Assembly (NCBI GenBank): GCA_900555465.1
Contig: USLE01000132.1
Coordinates: forward strand, 1-5,020
Reading direction: 5' to 3'
DNA: 5,020 bases
DNA from: an uncultured Butyricicoccus sp.
Lineage (GTDB): Bacteria > Bacillota > Clostridia > Oscillospirales > Butyricicoccaceae
Position numbers and translations under genes: made by a program. This document shows positions 1 through 5,020 of the stretch, piece by piece. The notes below the pieces were generated by a model. The model was not told the origin of the DNA and did not search any database. It was given only the letters and a program-made list of their open reading frames with translations. Numbering within the stretch: position 1 is the stretch's first letter; each line of letters opens with the position of its first letter.

Positions 1-207
1 CCGGTTTTGGAGAATACTTTTGAAATGAAGGATTACCATGTCGATGTGGACGCGGACTTTGAGGCCGACCACACCGAATGGGCGTTTACCGTATTTTGTT
101 CGCTGCGTCCGCTGCGGCTGCTGATTGTGCTGCTGCGGCATAGCAGGGAATTATACAGCCTGTACAAACGGCTTATCAAGAAAGAAGAGGCGATAAAACA
201 TGAATGA
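1..207 (+). CDS. C-terminal fragment of a DUF2953-type protein (5' end outside window)
   Basis: Reading frame 1 is open from the first base to the TGA at 205-207, giving 68 residues of the C-terminal end of a longer protein. A TTG at 7-9 could be read as a start, but it has no ribosome binding site and the frame stays open upstream, so the gene most likely begins outside the window. The visible part has an acidic, beta-strand-like stretch (about residues 8-27), then a Leu/Arg-rich segment containing RPLRLLIVLLRHSREL, then a basic Lys-rich tail. This pattern resembles the end of DUF2953 proteins, which are small membrane-associated proteins of unknown function commonly encoded directly before ytfJ in Clostridia. 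The stop lies inside ytfJ (8-base overlap), so the two genes are probably cotranscribed and translationally coupled. The family call rests mainly on position and this short tail. The reading frame itself is more certain than the name. Confidence 0.6.
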   Translation, partial: PVLENTFEMKDYHVDVDADFEADHTEWAFTVFCSLRPLRLLIVLLRHSRELYSLYKRLIKKEEAIKHE

Positions 208-631
208 GCATCCGATCAGCAATCTGATGACCGAAACCATGAGCAAAATCAAGGAAATGGTGGACGTCAATACCATCATCGGCACGCCGATCACCACCGC
301 GGACGGCACGACCGTGATCCCGGTGTCCAAGGTGACCTTCGGCTTTGCCTCGGGCGGCAGTGATTTTGCGCCCAAGCACATGCCGCAGAACGCACCGCTG
401 GCCTTTGGCGGCGGCGGCGGCGCGGGCGTGACGGTATCGCCCGTCTGCTTCCTGATCATTGGGCGCGACGGCAGCGCCAACATCCTCGGCGTCAACGCGC
501 AGGCCTCGACCACGGTCGACCGTCTGGTCGAGATGATCCCGGGTGCGATCAACAAGGTTTCCAGCTTTATGGAGGGCTACAAGGGAAAGGCAGAGCCTGC
601 CGCCCCGCAGACCCCGGAAACCGACGAATAA
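200..631 (+). CDS. ytfJ: YtfJ/GerW-family sporulation protein
   Basis: This is a complete 143-residue protein of the usual YtfJ (GerW) length. The N-terminus (MNEHPISNLM, then KEMVDVNTIIG at about residues 18-28) and the block VIPVSKVTFGFASGGSDF (39-56) are family hallmarks. They are followed by a glycine-rich turn FGGGGGAG (69-76) and a hydrophobic strand SPVCFLII (80-87). The C-terminal tail from about residue 128 is Pro/Glu/Thr-rich and probably disordered. There is no signal peptide or clear transmembrane helix. In Bacillus subtilis the homologue GerW is made in the forespore and is needed for L-alanine-triggered germination; its biochemical action is unknown. The ATG at 200 is supported by GAGG at 187-190, nine bases upstream, and by overlap with the stop of the preceding gene. 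No forespore-type promoter is visible here, so any such promoter would lie upstream of the window. The family call is firm, but the role in this organism is inferred. Confidence 0.93.
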   Translation: MNEHPISNLMTETMSKIKEMVDVNTIIGTPITTADGTTVIPVSKVTFGFASGGSDFAPKHMPQNAPLAFGGGGGAGVTVSPVCFLIIGRDGSANILGVNAQASTTVDRLVEMIPGAINKVSSFMEGYKGKAEPAAPQTPETDE

Positions 632-647
632 TGCCGCTTTTCCCCGC

Positions 648-680
648 AAAACCTACTCACACAATTGCTGAGTAGGTTTT
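648..680. terminator. Symmetric intrinsic terminator-like hairpin between ytfJ and dacF
   Basis: AAAACCTACTCA (648-659) and TGAGTAGGTTTT (669-680) form a perfect 12-bp inverted repeat with a 9-base loop. The CCTACTCA/TGAGTAGG core is flanked by A4 on the left and T4 on the right, so it has terminator form on both strands. It lies 16 bases after the ytfJ stop and ends 7 bases before the dacF ribosome binding site. The T run is short (TTTTG), so termination may be partial, and some readthrough into dacF is plausible because no dacF promoter is obvious. Confidence 0.75.
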
Positions 681-687
681 GTCATGC

Positions 688-694
688 AGGGGAG
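688..694 (+). promoter_or_regulatory. Ribosome binding site deciding the dacF start
   Basis: AGGGGAG at 688-694 lies 10 bases before the GTG at 705. It is downstream of the in-frame ATG at 684, so it supports the GTG and not the ATG as the initiation codon. Confidence 0.75.
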
Positions 695-704
695 AGATGC
701 GACG

Positions 705-1790
705 GTGAAGAAGTTTTTCAGCGCGCTGCTGCTTTGCGCGCTTTGTATCCCCGCGTCCGGCGCAGTAAGCGCGCAGGGCGCGGTGGTGATGGATGCGGAC
801 ACGGGCGAGGTGCTGTTCGAGCAGAACGCGGATGCGCGCCTGCCGATGGCATCGACGACCAAGATCATGACCGCGCTCGTGGCGCTGGGCGAGGGCAATC
901 TGGACCGCACATACACGGTCAAGGCCGAGTATGCGCAGGTCGATGGCTCGTCCATGTATCTGCGCGAGGGCGAGACGCTCACCCTGCGCGACACGCTGTA
1001 CGGCCTGATGCTCGAGTCCGGCAACGACGCGGCGGTCGCGATCGCGGGCGAGTGCGGCGGATACGGCAATTTCGTGCAGAAGATGAACGACAAGGCGGCC
1101 GAGCTGGGGCTGACGGACACGCATTTCGAAAATCCAAACGGGCTGCCGGAGGACGGACACTACACGACCGCGCGCGAGCTGGCAAAGATCACCGCCGCCG
1201 CGCTGCGCGACCCGGTGTTCCGCCAGATCGTTGCCACCCGGACGTATACCGTGGGCGAGCGCACGCTGAGCAACCACAACCGCCTGCTCAGCATGTACGA
1301 CGGCGCGATCGGCGTCAAGACCGGCTATACCCGCGCGGCGGGGCGCTGCCTGGTGTCCGCGGCCGAGCGGAACGGGCGCACGCTGATCGCAGTCACGCTC
1401 AATGACCCGAACGACTGGAACGACCACATGCAGATGCTGGATGCGGGCTTTGCACAGTATGAGGCGGTCACGCTGCACGAGGCAGGCAACGAGATCACGA
1501 CACTGCGCGTGTTCGGCGGGGACGTGGACAGCGTGCCGCTGCTCGCGCAGAACACGGTGACCGCCTATCTGCTGCCCGGCGAGCGGGAGAAGATACAGAC
1601 CGTGCGCTACGGGGATAAAATCTGCTATGCCCCGGTGGTGCGGACCGCGCACGCGGGGCAGATCGAATACCGGATCGGGGACAAGGTGCTGGCGCGCGAC
1701 ACGCTGGTGTACGGCGGCGCGGCGCTGCTGCCAGCGGAGGAAAAAAGCCTGCCGGAGCGCATCCTCGACCGCATCTTTGGTGAAACATGA
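705..1790 (+). CDS. dacF: D-alanyl-D-alanine carboxypeptidase, DacF/PBP5-like (S11 family)
   Basis: This serine-type low-molecular-weight penicillin-binding protein removes the terminal D-alanine from peptidoglycan pentapeptides outside the membrane. Read from the GTG at 705 it has 361 residues. An N-terminal signal peptide (KK, then a hydrophobic run to about residue 22, AVSA just before a likely cleavage site) is followed by the catalytic domain. The three S11 motifs are present: STTK (50-53, nucleophile Ser50), SGN (105-107) and KTG (205-207). A beta-rich PBP5_C-type domain spans about 260-345, and the last 15 residues (KSLPERILDRIFGET) could form a short amphipathic membrane-contacting helix. 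Two cysteines lie in the signal sequence, but no proper lipobox is seen. The in-frame ATG at 684 is rejected because it lacks a ribosome binding site and would spoil the signal peptide. Neighbouring ytfJ and the B. subtilis dacF precedent suggest a possible spore-cortex role, but vegetative wall trimming is equally possible. The paralogue symbol (dacF, dacB or dacA) is uncertain. Confidence 0.93.
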   Translation: MKKFFSALLLCALCIPASGAVSAQGAVVMDADTGEVLFEQNADARLPMASTTKIMTALVALGEGNLDRTYTVKAEYAQVDGSSMYLREGETLTLRDTLYGLMLESGNDAAVAIAGECGGYGNFVQKMNDKAAELGLTDTHFENPNGLPEDGHYTTARELAKITAAALRDPVFRQIVATRTYTVGERTLSNHNRLLSMYDGAIGVKTGYTRAAGRCLVSAAERNGRTLIAVTLNDPNDWNDHMQMLDAGFAQYEAVTLHEAGNEITTLRVFGGDVDSVPLLAQNTVTAYLLPGEREKIQTVRYGDKICYAPVVRTAHAGQIEYRIGDKVLARDTLVYGGAALLPAEEKSLPERILDRIFGET

Positions 1791-1802
1791 CCGGATGACA
1801 AC

Positions 1803-1810
1803 AAGGGAGG
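1803..1810 (+). promoter_or_regulatory. Ribosome binding site of rluB
   Basis: AAGGGAGG ends 6 bases before the GTG at 1817, supporting that non-ATG start. It lies in the 26-base gap after dacF, which holds no terminator or promoter, so dacF and rluB are probably on one transcript. Confidence 0.75.
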
Positions 1811-1816
1811 ACAACA

Positions 1817-2542
1817 GTGGAAGAAAGACTGCAGAAAATACTCGCGCAGGCGGGGCTTTGCTCGCGCCGCGAGGCGGAACGGTGGATCCTTGAGGGGCGT
1901 GTGACGGTAAACGGTCACGCGGCGTCGCTGGGCGACCGCGCCGACCTGCGCCGCGACAAGATCCAGATCGACGGCAAGCCGATCGGCGCATCCGAGGAAA
2001 AGAAATACCTGATGCTCTACAAGCCGCGCGGTTATGTGACCACGATGAAGGACGAGCGCGGCCGCAGGACGGTCGCGGATCTGGTGCGCGGCTGCGGCGC
2101 GCGCGTGGTGCCGGTCGGCCGTCTGGACTACAACTCCGAGGGCCTGCTGCTGCTTACGAACGACGGCGCGCTGGTCAACGCGCTGACCCACCCGCGGCAC
2201 GAGGTGGAAAAGCATTACGAGGTGCGCGTGCGCGGGCGGCTGGACAACATCCCGCGCCTTGCCGAGCCGATGGAAATCGATGGATATGCAATCCGCCCGG
2301 CGGACGTGGTCATTTTGGAGCAGGACGAGCAGAGCGCCAAGCTGCGCCTGACCATCCACGAGGGGCGCAACCGCCAGATCCGCAAAATGTGCGAGCAGTG
2401 CGGGCTGGAGGTGCGGCGGCTCAAGCGTGTGGCGGTCGGGGAGCTGCCGCTCGACCCGAAGATCAAAAGCGGCGCATGGCGCGAGCTGACTGCGGAGGAG
2501 CTTGCCTACCTGCAGAGAATCGCTGCAAATTTGCAGGATTGA
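1817..2542 (+). CDS. rluB: 23S rRNA pseudouridine synthase, RluB/RsuA family
   Basis: This 241-residue cytoplasmic enzyme isomerises a specific uridine in ribosomal RNA to pseudouridine. An S4 RNA-binding domain covers about residues 3-50 (LQKILAQAGLCSRREAE...VTVNG). The catalytic domain begins around YLMLYKPRGYVTT (64-76). The RsuA/RluB signature GRLDYNSEGLLLLTNDG (101-117) carries the catalytic aspartate Asp104. The later motif EGRNRQIRKM (182-191) is also typical of the family. Length is normal for a Gram-positive RluB. The family modifies a uridine in helix 89 to 93 of 23S rRNA in RluB, or 16S rRNA in RsuA. RluB is preferred because this is the usual assignment in Firmicutes, but the exact target cannot be read from sequence. 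The GTG start is set by the strong site at 1803-1810. The last codons (2523-2536) contain a perfect 14-base palindrome that may be regulatory DNA for the next gene. Confidence 0.93.
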   Translation: MEERLQKILAQAGLCSRREAERWILEGRVTVNGHAASLGDRADLRRDKIQIDGKPIGASEEKKYLMLYKPRGYVTTMKDERGRRTVADLVRGCGARVVPVGRLDYNSEGLLLLTNDGALVNALTHPRHEVEKHYEVRVRGRLDNIPRLAEPMEIDGYAIRPADVVILEQDEQSAKLRLTIHEGRNRQIRKMCEQCGLEVRRLKRVAVGELPLDPKIKSGAWRELTAEELAYLQRIAANLQD

Positions 2543-2559
2543 TGCAAAACATCTTGCAT
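2523..2559. repeat. Two TGCAA/TTGCA dyads, candidate operators for the RpiR-family regulator
   Basis: CTGCAAATTTGCAG (2523-2536) is a perfect 14-base palindrome overlapping the end of rluB. ATGCAA-N6-TTGCAT (2542-2559) is a second perfect dyad. They share the half-sites TGCAA/TTGCA, and their centres are 21 bp apart, about two helical turns, so they lie on the same DNA face. The right half of the second dyad coincides with the proposed -35 element. A further related half-site, CGCAA, is at 2565-2569. HTH regulators of the RpiR family bind palindromes, often near their own genes, so autoregulation is a reasonable inference. The dyads could alternatively be weak RNA hairpins or chance. Confidence 0.45.
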
Positions 2560-2582
2560 TTTGACGCAAAACCGCTTACAAT
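2554..2582 (+). promoter_or_regulatory. Candidate sigma-A promoter for the rpiR-flavoprotein-cmk unit
   Basis: A -10 box TACAAT (2577-2582, one mismatch to TATAAT) follows TTGCAT (2554-2559, a TTG-type but weak -35) at exactly 17 bases. Transcription would start near 2589, leaving a leader of about 35 bases. TTGACG at 2561-2566 is a better -35 by sequence, but it is only 10 bases from this -10 and so does not fit. The region is markedly AT-richer than its surroundings. Confidence 0.55.
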
Positions 2583-2610
2583 AGAAACGGCAAAATGCAG
2601 GTATGTATGC

Positions 2611-2617
2611 AGGGGAG
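2611..2617 (+). promoter_or_regulatory. Ribosome binding site deciding the RpiR-family start
   Basis: AGGGGAG at 2611-2617 lies 7 bases before the ATG at 2625. The upstream in-frame ATGs at 2595 and 2607 precede or include this site, have no site of their own, and would add residues not expected in the family. Confidence 0.75.
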
Positions 2618-2624
2618 ACAGGAA

Positions 2625-3494
2625 ATGAACGATCTGATCAATAAAATCCAGAGCGACCTGCCCGGCTTTTCCAAGGGGCAGAAACAGATCGCGCGGTTTA
2701 TTTTGGAGCATTATGACAAAGCGGCGTTTATGACGGCCAGCCGGCTGGGCAGTACGGTCGGCGTGAGCGAGTCCACGGTCGTGCGCTTTGCGACCGAGCT
2801 GGGCTACGACGGCTACCCGCATTTGCAGCGCGCCCTGCAGGAGATGATCCGCAACAAGCTGACCTCGGTGCAGCGCATGGAGGTGTCGAGCGACCGCATG
2901 GGCGACCGCGATGTGCTGCAGACCGTGCTGCACGCGGACATGGACATGATCCGCATGACGCTCGACGAGATCGACCGCGAGGCGTTCCAGGGCGCGGTGG
3001 ACGCGCTGACCGGCGCCAAGCGCATTTACATCCTGGGCGTGCGCTCCTCGAGCGCGCTGTCCAACTTTTTGGGCTTTTACTTTAACCTTTTGTTTGAAAA
3101 TGTGACGCTGGTGCGCACGAACAGCGCCAGCGAGATCTTTGAGCAGGTGCTCCGCATCGGGGCGGGGGACGTGCTGGTCGGCGTGAGCTTTCCGCGCTAT
3201 TCCAAGCGCACGCTGAGCGCGATGCAGTACGCCCGCGACCGCGGTGCGAGCGTGATCGCGCTGACCGATTCGCACCTGTCGCCGCTCGCGCGCGTGGCCG
3301 ACCATCTGCTGCTCGCCCGCAGCGATATGGCGAGCTTTGTCGATTCGCTGGTTGCGCCGCTCAGCGTGGTCAATGCGCTGATCGTCGCAGTGGGCATGAG
3401 CCGCCGGGACGAGATCGAGCGGACCTTCAACAAGCTCGAGCGGATCTGGGAAGAATATGACGTATACGAAAAAGCGGAGGACGATATCCGTTGA
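2625..3494 (+). CDS. MurR/RpiR-family transcriptional regulator (HTH plus SIS domain)
   Basis: This 289-residue cytoplasmic DNA-binding regulator has normal RpiR length. The N-terminal HTH_6 domain covers about residues 1-77, with the recognition region GVSESTVVRFATELGYDGY (46-64). After a linker, a SIS (sugar isomerase-like) domain covers about 120-260. It includes RIYILGVRSSSALSNFLG (133-150), VGVSFPRYSKRT (185-196) and a strand-helix ending in VIALTDS (210-216). In this family the SIS domain binds phosphorylated sugars that change DNA binding. Here the second loop reads SFPRYSKRT, not the SxSGxT of sugar isomerases; this form is common in a subgroup of RpiR regulators. The ligand is unknown: MurNAc-6-phosphate is a possibility only by family analogy, and no sugar transport or catabolic gene is nearby. 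Its TGA overlaps the start of the next gene by 4 bases, so it is translationally coupled to the flavoprotein. Candidate operators lie at 2523-2559. Confidence 0.92.
   Translation: MNDLINKIQSDLPGFSKGQKQIARFILEHYDKAAFMTASRLGSTVGVSESTVVRFATELGYDGYPHLQRALQEMIRNKLTSVQRMEVSSDRMGDRDVLQTVLHADMDMIRMTLDEIDREAFQGAVDALTGAKRIYILGVRSSSALSNFLGFYFNLLFENVTLVRTNSASEIFEQVLRIGAGDVLVGVSFPRYSKRTLSAMQYARDRGASVIALTDSHLSPLARVADHLLLARSDMASFVDSLVAPLSVVNALIVAVGMSRRDEIERTFNKLERIWEEYDVYEKAEDDIR
3476..3480 (+). promoter_or_regulatory. Ribosome binding site supporting the TTG start of the flavoprotein
   Basis: GGAGG lies within the end of the regulator gene, 10 bases before TTG at 3491. No ATG or GTG upstream in this frame fits, and the next in-frame GTG at 3503 would cut into the FAD-binding first strand, so the TTG is preferred. 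Confidence 0.7.
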
Positions 3495-4720
3495 ATATAA
3501 TCGTGATCGGCGGCGGCGCCGCCGGGCTGATGGCAGCGGGCACCGCAGCGGAATGCGGCGCGCGTGTCACGCTGTTTGAGACAAATGAAAAGGTCGGCCG
3601 CAAGCTGTTCATCACGGGTAAGGGCCGCTGCAATGTGTGCAACGACTGCGATGTGCAGGGCGTTCTGCAGAATGTGCCGGTCAACCCGCGGTTTCTGTAC
3701 TCCGCGCTGGGCTGCTTTTCCCCCGCGGATGTGATGGCGTTTTTTGAAAACCACGGCGTGCCGCTCAAAACCGAGCGGGGCAACCGCGTGTTCCCGGTTT
3801 CGGACAAATCTGCGGATATTATTGACGCACTTTTTACCTGGGTCAAACGCAGCGGTGTTACCATTGTACATGAGACAGTCGAGTCGCTCGCCCTGCAGGA
3901 CGGGCGGGTCACCGGCGTGCAGGCGCACGGCAGGGTGTATCCTGCGGACCGCGTGATCGTGGCGACCGGCGGCGCATCCTACCCGCAGACCGGCTCGACC
4001 GGGGACGGCTACCGCTTTGCCAGGGCGGCGGGGCACAAGATCGTGTCGCCGAACGGCTCGCTGGTGCCGCTTGTGACCCCGGGCGGCTGCGAGGCGCTGA
4101 TGGGGCTCAGCCTGCGCAACGTGCAGGTGACGGTGTTCGAGAACAACAAGAAGATCTGGTCGGACTTCGGCGAGATGCTGTTTACGCATTTCGGCCTGTC
4201 CGGGCCGCTCATCCTGTCCGCGTCCGCACATATGCGGCATTTCGGCAGCAAGGGCTATCACATCGAGATCGACCTCAAGCCCGCGCTCGACGAAAAGACG
4301 CTGGACAAGCGCCTGCTCGGCGACTTTGACAAACATAAGAACAGCGATTTCATCAATGCGCTGGGCGACCTGCTGCCGCGCAAGATCATCCCCGAGGTCA
4401 TCCGCATCTCCGGGATCGACCCTCGCGCTAAGGTCAACGGCATCACCAAAACGCAGCGCGCGGCGCTGCTGCACACGCTCAAGCATTTCCTCGTCGTGGT
4501 GTCGGGCAAGCGCCCGATCGCCGAGGCGATCATCACCACGGGCGGCGTGTCGGTTAAAGAGGTCAACCCCAAGACGATGGAATCGAAAAAGTGCGCCGGG
4601 CTGTATTTTGCAGGCGAGGTGCTCGATGTGGACGCCTATACGGGCGGCTTTAATCTACAGATCGCGTGGTCGACCGGCCGGCTGGCCGGGCTGTCGGCGG
4701 CGCAGCAGGAGGAAGGATAA
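3491..4720 (+). CDS. HI0933/BaiN-family FAD-dependent oxidoreductase
   Basis: This 409-residue flavoprotein is of normal family length (HI0933, E. coli YhiN). The N-terminal Rossmann motif VIGGGAAGLMAAG (5-17) binds the FAD ADP moiety and is followed by an acidic strand end at LFE (28-30). The family signature GRKLFITGKGRCNVCND is at 36-52. A second FAD contact, VIVATGGASYPQTGSTGDGY, is at 155-174. A middle insert domain covers about 190-345. The C-terminal FAD motif LYFAGEVLDVDAYTGGFNLQ (371-390) is followed by a helix with STGRLAG. There is no signal peptide, so it is cytoplasmic. Characterised relatives include C. scindens BaiN, proposed to reduce 3-dehydro bile-acid intermediates, and a streptococcal aminoacetone oxidase. 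These activities differ, so the substrate cannot be assigned, and no other bai gene is here. The gene begins with TTG inside the regulator's stop (TTGA, 4-base overlap) and shares one base with cmk. Confidence 0.92.
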   Translation: MNIIVIGGGAAGLMAAGTAAECGARVTLFETNEKVGRKLFITGKGRCNVCNDCDVQGVLQNVPVNPRFLYSALGCFSPADVMAFFENHGVPLKTERGNRVFPVSDKSADIIDALFTWVKRSGVTIVHETVESLALQDGRVTGVQAHGRVYPADRVIVATGGASYPQTGSTGDGYRFARAAGHKIVSPNGSLVPLVTPGGCEALMGLSLRNVQVTVFENNKKIWSDFGEMLFTHFGLSGPLILSASAHMRHFGSKGYHIEIDLKPALDEKTLDKRLLGDFDKHKNSDFINALGDLLPRKIIPEVIRISGIDPRAKVNGITKTQRAALLHTLKHFLVVVSGKRPIAEAIITTGGVSVKEVNPKTMESKKCAGLYFAGEVLDVDAYTGGFNLQIAWSTGRLAGLSAAQQEEG

Positions 4721-5020
4721 TGGGTTACATTTCGGTTGCCATAGACGGACCCTCGGGCGCGGGCAAATCCACGGTCGCACGCGCGGCCGCGGCGCGGCTG
4801 GGCTATGTCTATGTAGACACGGGCGCGATGTACCGCGCGGTCGGCCTTGCGGTGTGCCGCAGGGGGATTTCAGGCGAGGACGCAGCGGGCATTGCCGCCG
4901 CGCTGCCGGAGATCGAGATCCGGCTTGCGTATCAGGACGGCGCGCAGCGCGTGATGCTGAATGATGAGGACGTCTCGGACGCCATCCGCACGCCTGAGAT
5001 CGCGCATTATGCGTCCAAGG
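4720..5020 (+). CDS. cmk: Cytidylate kinase, N-terminal part (gene runs off the window)
   Basis: This cytoplasmic enzyme phosphorylates CMP and dCMP with ATP in pyrimidine nucleotide salvage and turnover. The first 100 residues are visible and open to the window edge, of roughly 220 usual for the family. The P-loop GPSGAGKST is at 10-18. The family motif DTGAMYRA is at 33-40 at the NMP-binding side. The CMP-kinase-specific insert begins around VMLNDEDVSDAIRTPEI (about 76-95), which separates it from other small NMP kinases. The ATG at 4720 overlaps the previous stop by one base (TAATG) and has GGAGG at 4708-4712, seven bases upstream, so it is coupled to the flavoprotein gene and probably depends on the promoter near 2554-2582 unless an internal promoter exists. 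In clostridial genomes the next genes are often plsC and ispH, which would lie beyond the window. Confidence 0.95.
   Translation, partial: MGYISVAIDGPSGAGKSTVARAAAARLGYVYVDTGAMYRAVGLAVCRRGISGEDAAGIAAALPEIEIRLAYQDGAQRVMLNDEDVSDAIRTPEIAHYASK

Noticed and set aside
679..707. TTGTCA at 679-684 as a -35 element for dacF
   Set aside because: The position 17 bases downstream reads ACGGTG, not a -10 box, and would overlap the start codon.
657..1991. Long minus-strand open frame (444 codons) opposite dacF and the start of rluB
   Set aside because: It is antisense to two well-supported genes, is Arg/His/Ala-rich with no recognisable domain, and is the expected by-product of strong G/C bias at third codon positions.
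2523..2565. Intrinsic terminator at the end of rluB
   Set aside because: The stems are short and AT-rich (6-7 bp), and the only T run (TTTTG) is weak, so an operator or promoter role fits better.
2561..2566. TTGACG as the -35 of the regulator promoter
   Set aside because: It is only 10 bases from TACAAT, and no -10-like hexamer occurs 16-18 bases downstream of it.
1625..2569. Minus-strand open frame (314 codons) opposite rluB
   Set aside because: It is a shadow of rluB and the dacF end, with low-complexity Arg/Ala/His composition and no motif.
3197..4486. Long minus-strand open frame (429 codons) opposite the regulator and flavoprotein genes
   Set aside because: Same reasoning: it is the mirror of GC-rich coding frames, has no family motif and no convincing ribosome binding site, and spans a gene junction.
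4326..4964. Plus-strand open frame crossing the flavoprotein end and the cmk start
   Set aside because: It is an out-of-frame reading of both genes, very rich in Arg/Ser/Cys. The real frames carry FAD and P-loop motifs.
1..5020. Mobile element, CRISPR array, tRNA/rRNA, riboswitch or defence island
   Set aside because: Reading through both strands I saw no transposase or integrase motif, no regularly spaced repeats, no tRNA-like cloverleaf and no long structured leader. Genes fill nearly all the sequence.

Overview
The window is a dense, one-directional (+ strand) stretch of high-GC bacterial chromosome. It fits a spore-forming or spore-lineage clostridium of the Oscillospiraceae/Ruminococcaceae kind. 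The reasons are a ytfJ-type sporulation gene, a DacF-like carboxypeptidase, strong AGGAGG-type ribosome binding sites, frequent GTG/TTG starts, and a gene order that I recall from high-GC Clostridia (from memory, not a search). The species cannot be named from this sequence.

Layout: 1-207 is the C-terminal end of a DUF2953-type membrane-associated protein. It overlaps ytfJ (200-631). A symmetric hairpin (648-680), probably a terminator, separates ytfJ from a D-alanyl-D-alanine carboxypeptidase gene (dacF-like, 705-1790). This is followed after 26 bases by an rluB-type 23S rRNA pseudouridine synthase gene (1817-2542). An 82-base gap carries a plausible sigma-A promoter and two TGCAA/TTGCA dyads. 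Then come three tightly coupled genes: a MurR/RpiR-family regulator (2625-3494), a HI0933/BaiN-family flavoprotein (3491-4720) and the start of cytidylate kinase cmk (4720 to beyond the window).

The probable transcription units are (DUF2953-ytfJ), (dacF-rluB, promoter not found) and (rpiR-flavoprotein-cmk). The neighbours do not form one pathway. They combine sporulation, cell-wall trimming, ribosome maturation and nucleotide supply, as is common in conserved clostridial housekeeping clusters. The one truly open question is the function of the RpiR-like regulator and the flavoprotein whose start codon overlaps its stop. The regulator carries a sugar-phosphate-sensing type of domain, and the flavoprotein substrate is unknown.

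I found no RNA gene, CRISPR array, insertion sequence, phage gene or defence gene, and no stretch over 300 bases lacks a gene. I do not think the window holds a previously undescribed system. The best lead is the operator-like DNA at 2523-2559.
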